From positions 37,810,464 to 37,874,463 of the forward strand of contig CM035162.1 in assembly GCA_020205615.1 (NCBI GenBank): DNA of 64,000 nt. Reading direction: 5' to 3'. Shown piece by piece: positions 57,741-64,000 of the stretch. The notes below the pieces were generated by a model. The model made no database searches. It saw nothing but the letters and a program-made list of their open reading frames with translations, and was not told the DNA's origin. The stretch's first letter is position 1. Each line of letters begins with the position of its first letter. The position numbers and the translations under genes are program-made. Origin of the DNA: Panax quinquefolius (Eukaryota > Streptophyta > Magnoliopsida > Apiales > Araliaceae).

Positions 57741-58560
57741 TAGTTGGTTATTATCGGAGATTCGTTGAAGGATATTCTCGAATCGCTATTCCATTAACGC
57801 AGCTTCTGACTCGTAGAGATACAAAATTCGAATGGAGCAAAGAATGTGGGAAGAGCTTCGAAGAACTCAAGAGGAGACTCATTTCAGCACATGTTCTGAC
57901 CATGCCATCCTGGAAAAGCGAACGTGGTAGCTGACGTGTTGAGTAGAAGATCGTATACAAGTACGAATACGATATTGTCAAAGACTCATTTCAGATAATT
58001 TACAAATAATAGAGATGTAGATGAAAACTCTAGTTACCCACGTGATGATATACTGGTATAATCGACTTTAATCGATAAAGTTAAAGTTGTTCAAGCTACA
58101 CAATCGAGAGTGATGAATTTGAAGAAGGAGGTGCAAGAAGTTGTTATTTCAAAAGCGAGATTCGGTGAGGTGAGGAAAGCTCAAACCTTCTATTTATTAA
58201 TCCATTTAAAATTCTCGATCGAATAGGAACCGTGCCTATAGACTCATTTTACCGCCAAGTATGACGCGTGTTCATAACGCTTTTCACGTGTCGATGTTAC
58301 GTAAATATGTGGACGACCGAACCACGCTCGTTGAGTTAGAACTAGACGAGATAGCCAAGACTTAACGTATTTGGAGGTACACCACAAAATCTTGTAGAGG
58401 AAAGAACATGTCCTATGTACCGAGGTTATACCACAAGTTAAGGTTTTGTGGAGAAACCATGCTATTGAGGAAATGACACGGGAGTTCAAAGCGAAATGAA
58501 AGCGAGGTATTCTCATCTTTTGAAACACCGTACGTACGCCAATTTCGAGGACGAAATTTC
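57740..58560 (+). pseudogene. Deleted pol remnant: RT end, RNase H end, integrase end
   Basis: Three non-adjacent parts of Ty3/gypsy pol are joined. The first is the RT connection region (GYYRRFVEGYSRIAIPLT, FEWSKECGKSFEELKRRLIS) at about 57747-57910. The second is the RNase H end (ANVVADVLSRRS) at about 57920-57955. The third is the integrase C-terminus (PFKILDRIG, later VHNAFHVSMLRKYV in another frame) at about 58200-58320, followed by tail text up to FEDEIS-like sequence near 58545. Frame breaks and internal deletions are many. It ends at the polypurine tract, so it belongs to the family B element. Confidence 0.8.
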
Positions 58561-58574
58561 ATAAGGAGGGAGGT

Positions 58575-61390
58575 TGTAAGACCCCAAATTATTAATTAAT
58601 GAAATTTATTTTCCTCTATTTATTATTTTGAAATAAGTAAGGGTTGATTTGATTAATGTGGATAGTTATGGGTAAAATACGCAAATATTTCAATAAGCAA
58701 GTGGTTATAAAATATTCATTATCATCTGGGAATATTCGTTTGGTGGTGGAATATTCGCATCGTCGGGGAATATTCGTGCATTTACTCGACGCCAAGCAAG
58801 ATCTTTTATGGGCCCCATAACGGAAAGATTGGATGAAGAAAATGACAAATATAAGTTGTTTATAAATAACTACAGTAGTTGTTATCACAGATTATCTTGT
58901 TGGAATACCGGTGGTTAAAACACACTAATACGCGTTGTTGAACAAGAAGATTACTAGATATTGCACCAATTATTGATTCTTACGTAAGAAGGCACTACTC
59001 AATAATTGTTACAAGTAATTACTGCTCAAGATTTTATTTTTTTGATTCAATAATTCTTTGCATTGATATTTTATATTATTGTTGTTTCAATAAATTGTCA
59101 TTACACAAGATTTTCCATTATCTGAGCAATAATTCATATTATCTCGAGTAATATTATTGGATAACATTATTGGCAATGTCTAGAAAGTTCATCTAAGGAG
59201 AGGTTTGGTCACCTAATCATGCGCCAAGAAAAGAGATCCTTATTGGAAAGCCCTCTTTCTCGGAACTACCGGTTGCCGATCTCACGATTCTGTAATATTA
59301 TTTGTAAATAATTAATTATTGATTTATATCATGAGGAAAATATTAATTTTATGTGGATATAGATGGAGAAAATTTTTAATGTGACAATTGTTGAAAATTA
59401 ATATTTTATCTTTTTACGATAAAATAATTCATTTAAATATATTATTTTAATAAAATATTAACGGTGATATTTTTATAATGAATGTGGGATATATGAGTAT
59501 ATGAGGAGGAAGAGTATTTTTGTGGCATTAAATGTTTAACACATATTTTGTGTGTTGGTGGACACAATTATTGAATAGAAAATTTGATTATAGCACAGTA
59601 AAATCGCTTGTTTATGGATTTCATTTAATTTCTCATTTGGAATTTGGAAAAACTTTCTTACGCAAAGTTGTAGAGAATTGAATTTCCTATAAAATTCATG
59701 AGATTCAATTTTTTTGATAAAAGAGCTATTTATTGTGAATTATTGAAGTTTAATTATATCGGTGTGAATTGATTTTTGGAGTTTAAATTATTTTTGTTAG
59801 AAAACATTTTTTGTATTTTTTTGGACATCATTAACATGTGTGGCTGGTGTTTTTTGACCAAAAGGTGGGCTAAGGAAAATTTGTATAATTATATTAATAT
59901 TATATTCAATTTTCTACTTTGGTGTTCTAAGGAATTTCTATAAATAGGGTGCTTAGGTTAGAATTGAAAATCACACCGTAAATTGAAGTTTTCTCTCTCG
60001 ATATATTGAGCGATTTCTTGTGAGTATACTTTGAGTGTTGCTATACTGGTGCAAGTTCAAGTCATAGTCTATATCCTGTTTTCAACTAAAGTACCGTCTT
60101 TTGTGAGGTAAGGGATGTTATTTTATTCTAAAATGATATTATTTCTTCAATATCATTATCTTCGAAATATTGGTTGGAATTTTTTTATCAAATTTGGAAC
60201 TTTTTCATGCTCTAGGGTTACTATTCATAAGTTACTATTCATGAGTTACTATTCACGAGTACTATTATTATTAAGCGTGAAGATGTTTTTTTGTGAAATT
60301 TCTTTTTTTGGTGTCGAGTTACTATTCACTTATATGGCACTATTCACGATATCAAGCACTATTCACGAATCACTTCAAGACTATTCAATTTAAAAATGAA
60401 ATTTTTCTTTTGTTCAAAATATCTATTCGGATACTAACTTTGATTGTATCCATGTTTTGATCATTCTTGAATTTTACTCCACTCGATTATTTATGAAGTA
60501 TTTTTGAACTTGGATTATTTAAAGTACGAATCCTTAATACTTGTTCTTTTTGTTTCACATGGATTCGCTTTCTTTAAAATATTTTCACCATCCTCGCCTA
60601 AATGATGATATTATCGAATATCTTTGGCCCAGTGTAGTGCAAAGATGAATGATTTCTTGATGAATATCTTTGGCCAGTGGTCTGAAGATGAAACGTGTTT
60701 GAGATGAAATATGATCGACTAATTAATATCTTTGGCCCGTAGTGCAAAGATGAACAGTGTTTAGATGAACATGACCAATCGATGAATATCTTTGGCACAG
60801 TAGTGCAAAGATGAATATTTGATTCCGAGATATATATTGATTGATTGATTTACTGGGATAAAATATCGACGATGGACTTTTAAATTCATATATAGAAGAT
60901 AGTAGTTTGCATTCTCTACTTAACTCTTCTAATGAATTATTATTTCATACTGAAGATTGATTTAAAACCGGTTGTCTATTGTATTCTATTAGATTTTTCC
61001 TGTTGAAGACTAACGATAATTTGTTGTATATTATCTTAGTCATAATATTCTTTATTGGGCTAGTTGAGCTCACCCTTTTCCTTTTTGTTCCATTTTTCTT
61101 CTCGGGGAGGCGAGAATGTAGCAGTACTAGTGGGGTTTGGATGAAGGTTCTAGAGAGAGTTGTTTAGTAGTCCTCACCATTTTTGTAAAATAATGTATCA
61201 ATAATTATGATGGGGATTTATTTGCGTGTGGATATTGTCTAGATGGCAATATCTGTATTTAAACTTACAGTATATATGTTGTCGTATTTTGCACGACAAA
61301 TGTATTAATAAAGTTGTAGTTATTTCTGTACCATGTATTTGGCGACTCAGAATGGGTTGGATGGAATGGACCTATTTTGGGGGCGTCACA
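58575..61390 (+). repeat. Family B 3' LTR, complete (2816 bp)
   Basis: It starts TGTAAGACCCC after the tract AAGGAGGGAGGT and ends GGGGGCGTCACA beside the target duplication ATATT. The TATA box TATAAATA is at 59939-59946, followed by GGTGCTTAGGTTAGAATTG. GTTACTATTCACGA-like tandem units lie at 60225-60375 and ATCTTTGGCC...TAGTGCAAAGATGA units at 60600-60825. This is the reference copy for family B in the window. Confidence 0.9.
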
Positions 61391-61733
61391 ATATTGAATT
61401 GAGTTGGAATAAAGGTTGGAAAATCAGAGGGAAGCTCAGGGTGAAATCATAAGTCTAATTCTCCATTAATTGTTTGAAATTCCGGATTTTGTTATTAGTG
61501 ACTGTTTTATGATGGTTTATTTCTTTATTAATTTAGTTTTTTTTATATATAATTTAAAACCATTGAATTGATTAGTTTAATAAAATTAGGGTTAATACAA
61601 AATTGATAATTATGAAGTTAAGATTCTTGATATTTTGTCCTCGTGGGAACGATACTTATTCACTACTATATTACTTGTTGACCACGTGCACTTGCGTGTT
61701 TTTTAAGCGTATTGATTTTCACCAACAAGTTTT

Positions 61734-61752
61734 TGGCGCCGTTGCCGGGGAC
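61734..61752 (+). other. Primer-binding site of Athila/Tat type
   Basis: TGGCGCCGTTGCCGGGGAC lies just after the likely LTR end CACCAACA (about 61727). This sequence is characteristic of the Athila/Tat branch of plant Ty3/gypsy elements. Confidence 0.88.
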
Positions 61753-61863
61753 AATTTAGCCGAGATTTTAATATTTGTTTTTACAATATCAGTTTAATTA
61801 GTCCAGTTTTACTTAAAACATTTTTATTTTGTTTTCTCTATTTTAGGTTTTCGACATTGGTTT

Positions 61864-62460
61864 ATGCAAACACGATCTAAACATCCAAACTTGCTTCCTT
61901 TTGAGGACGACATTGACAGACGATTTCAAAAGTTGAGTAAGTGGATTGAGGAAACGAGGAACGAATTCGAAAATTCTGATAAGGAAGAAATGCGATGGGC
62001 TAGAGAAGATCGAAGCGTTGAGGATTTTACCCACACCTAGGGTGGCGATTGTGCTTTCACGATCTGCGGAGAGCATTACTAGGCTGAGGCCTACATTTCT
62101 TTGCGAATGCTTTTGAGATAAAGCTTCGGGACCATTTAGATGATGCACGAGAACTCATATCGGGTTTGGGGAATGGCAAACACGATCCGAATGAGCATTT
62201 GATCGCTTTTACGGAAATGTGCGACGCTCAAGTACAATAGGGTGTCGATGATGAAGCGGTGAGACTTCGCTTGTTCCCATTCACTTTACGGGACAAAGGC
62301 GAAGAGTTGGTTACATTCTTTACCACCAAGTTCGATCACTACATGGGAGGATTTGGCTCAAAAATTTCTTGCCAAATTTTTCCCACCGTGAAGACTGCTA
62401 AAATGAGGAATGACATCACAATGTTTGAGCAGCGGCGAGAATGGAGAGTCACTATATGAG
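61864..62460 (+). pseudogene. Athila/Tat-type gag, 5' part, broken
   Basis: From ATG at 61864 the frame reads MQTRSKHPNLLPFEDDIDRR and stays open for about 57 codons to a TAG at 62037. Further on, pieces match the retrotransposon gag domain of Athila-like elements: HDPNEHLIAFTEMCDAQ, then a TAG, then GVDDEAVRLRLFPFTLRDKG, and in a nearby frame KTAKMRNDITMFEQ. Similarity stops at about 62460, where another repeat begins. Confidence 0.78.
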
Positions 62461-62469
62461 GCTATGAAA

Positions 62470-63045
62470 TATTAAATATAAATTAATAAGAGGGAGTCTT
62501 ATTAATATTATTACAATTATTATTATTTTAATTTCTAAAAGAGTTTAGGAATTAATTTAATATAAGTATTCAAGGAATTACTCAATTAAAAAGAATTTAG
62601 TGCCCACATCATGGATTGCCATCAAAAAATAAGTGGTTACAACATAATGCATAATTCCAATTGTTGGGAGAACACGCCTTTCTATAGAGATAGAAAAACT
62701 AGGGTTTAGCTAACCAACCCATGGAATCATTATTATTCCTTGGTGGATCACCTCTAGCTAGGCCATTTTGGGTGGCTAACGATGATCAAAGCCTTCTTTG
62801 AACGCGAAAGGATTGCTTATCTTTCGCTTAATTAATAATTGTGCATAAAGGATGATCCGGGTATATGGTTTGTAAATTTTTAAACTCGATTTTTACACGC
62901 TCGCACTTTTTATGCAATTTGATCAAATGGTCAAACCTAATGCTGCCCACATCATGGATTGCCCAAGTGGTTACAATGAACACCTTCTATAATCTCTCCT
63001 GGAAATGTCGTAGCTAGCATTGATGCGCCTTTCTTTATCCCAGAA
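62470..63045. repeat. Unidentified repeat with a short direct duplication
   Basis: GCCCACATCATGGATTGCC occurs at about 62601 and again at about 62945, both followed within 20 bases by AAGTGGTTACAA. No domain or LTR end is recognisable. Confidence 0.4.
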
Positions 63046-63262
63046 TATTCCACGTCAGCATTTAATATTCTCCGACAGAAAGAATATTCCACGACTAAAC
63101 GAATATTCCCCTACAAATGAATATTTTATAACCATTTACTTATTTTGAAAATTTTGCACATTTCACCCATAACCAAAATATTATATCAAATTAACACCTT
63201 ATTAATCACAATAATAAATAAAGGAAATTTGATTTTATTCATTAAAAAGTTGGGGTCTTACA
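63046..63262 (-). repeat. Family B-like LTR fragment (start of a 3' LTR)
   Basis: On the minus strand it begins TGTAAGACCCCAAC at 63262. It matches the LTR start region at 24600-24829 in the same orientation (AGAATATTCCACGAC, ATGAATATTTTATAACCA). It is cut at about 63046. The purine tract on its right shows it is the 3' LTR of the following minus-strand element. Confidence 0.8.
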
Positions 63263-64000
63263 ACCTCCCCTCCTTATGAAATTTCATCCTCGAAATTGAC
63301 GTACGTACCTGGTGTTTCAAAAAGGTGAGGATACCTCGCTTTCTTTTCTGATTCCAACTCCCAGGTCATCTCTTTAAAAGCATGGTTTCTCCACAAAACC
63401 TTAACTTGTGGTATAACCTTCGTGCGTAGGACATGCTCTTTCCTATCCAAGATCTTAACAGGTACTTCCTCGTACGTTAAATCTTCAACTATCTCGTCTG
63501 GTTCTAACTCAATAATGTGGTTCGGTCTTTAACATATTTACCGAAGCATAGATATGTGAAAAACATTATGAACACGAGACATACTTGGAAGTAATGCGAG
63601 TCTATAGGCCACATTTCCTATTCGGTCAAGAATCTCAAATGGACCAACAAATCTTGGATTGAGCTTTCTTCTCTTCCCAAATCTTGTAACTCCCTTCCAT
63701 GGTGCAACACGTAACAATACATGATCCCCAATATTAAATTCCGCGTCTTTCCGATGAAGATCCGCATAACTCTTTTGTTGATCTTGTGTCGTTTGTATAC
63801 GTTGTCGAATCGTTTGGATCTTCTCTATAGTCATGCGTTCCAACTCTGGTCCCAACAATGTTGCTTCACCCACCTCGTCCCAGCATACTGGAGAACGACA
63901 TTTTCTTCCATACAACGCCTCGAATGGAGCCACATCTATGCTCGCCTGATAACTGTTGTTGTAGGAGAATTCCACTAATAGTAGGTACTTATCCCAACTC
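63263..64000 (-). pseudogene. Ty3/gypsy integrase C-terminus, minus strand, running off the window
   Basis: The 145-residue open frame 63538-63975 has the end of the integrase core (MEFSYNNSYQASIDVAPFEA, LYGRKCRSPVCWDEVGE) and the GPF/Y-type module (ADLHRKDAEFNIGDHVLLRV, LNPRFVGPFEILDRIGNVAY, VHNVFHISMLR). After that, the frame shifts once (near 63535) into tail text ending FEDEIS at about 63285, before the purine tract CATAAGGAGGGGAGGT. This is the best preserved retroelement coding sequence in the window. The fragment fits a Tekay-like chromovirus. The upstream pol lies outside the window, so whether the element is complete is unknown. Confidence 0.85.

Larger units (their letters stand above)
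42322..61390 (+). mobile_element. Family B Ty3/gypsy-type element with two further insertions
   Basis: A perfect 5-bp duplication, ATATT, lies at 42317-42321 and 61391-61395 directly outside TGTAAGACCCC (42322) and GGGGGCGTCACA (61390). The 5' LTR is 42322-47571 with a nested solo LTR, and the 3' LTR is 58575-61390. The interior is 47572-58574 with a nested family C element at about 47800-56735. A primer site follows the 5' LTR and the polypurine tract AAGGAGGGAGGT precedes the 3' LTR. Only a heavily deleted pol remains, so it needs proteins supplied in trans. Confidence 0.88.
41560..62470 (+). mobile_element. Athila/Tat-like LTR retrotransposon, split by the family B element
   Basis: After removing 42322-61390 and one target copy, 41560-42321 runs into 61396-61727 and then into the primer site TGGCGCCGTTGCCGGGGAC (61734-61752), which is typical of Athila/Tat elements. 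A gag-like region follows. The host is cut at about 62470. The left LTR end is not fixed, so the start given is approximate; CTAATAAAAGAAGAA near 41599 may be part of its promoter region. Confidence 0.7.

Noticed and set aside
1..64000. tRNA or rRNA genes
   Set aside because: No cloverleaf-forming A/B-box sequence or rRNA-like text was noticed on either strand; primer sites match only tRNA 3' ends.

Overview
The window is plant nuclear DNA, most likely from a eudicot. It has AT-rich intergenic sequence, large nested Ty3/gypsy LTR retrotransposons with tRNA-iMet-type primer sites (TGGTATC...), an Athila/Tat-type primer site, MITEs, and spliced plant gene pieces (cystathionine beta-lyase, BSL-type kelch phosphatase, condensin CAP-D2, PPR, F-box). 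The species cannot be told from the sequence.

Layout. 1-6420: 5' part of a decayed minus-strand Ty3/gypsy element (gag, protease, RT, RNase H, integrase, then its 2.0-kb 5' LTR). 6421-10380: AT-rich DNA with a 1.5-kb foldback element and a truncated MITE. 10436-11605: the only clearly intact gene, a single-exon F-box/DUF295 protein. 11757-13745: a second foldback element, microsatellites and a terminal-repeat retrotransposon in miniature (TRIM). 13750-25890: a three-deep LTR nest. A plus-strand LTR remnant contains a minus-strand solo LTR (target duplication TATTG), which contains an 8.2-kb element with two 3.84-kb LTRs and only 0.5 kb between them. 25891-26900: MITE-like elements between TA microsatellites.

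26935-41330: a cluster of gene pieces. It holds a copy of the 5' end of a PPR gene, the last four visible exons of cystathionine beta-lyase, a small LTR-retrotransposon remnant, an eight-exon chimera joining condensin CAP-D2 to BSL kelch exons with the frame still open, a full-length PPR gene with two frameshifts, the first exon of CAP-D2 head-to-head with that PPR gene, and a broken F-box/LRR gene. Most pieces are on the minus strand and all are incomplete or disabled except for the open frame of the chimera.

41560-62470: a second nest. An Athila/Tat-like host carries a plus-strand element (42322-61390, target duplication ATATT). Its 5' LTR is split by a minus-strand solo LTR (target duplication TTTTA) and its interior is split by a further non-autonomous element. 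62470-64000: an unidentified repeat, then the 3' end of a minus-strand Ty3/gypsy element whose integrase C-terminus is open and which runs off the window.

The window is mostly repeat-on-repeat accumulation around one living F-box gene and a graveyard of captured gene pieces. Copies of the same LTR differ mainly at CAG/CTG and CCGG-like sites, so part of the apparent decay may reflect sequence quality at heavily methylated sites.
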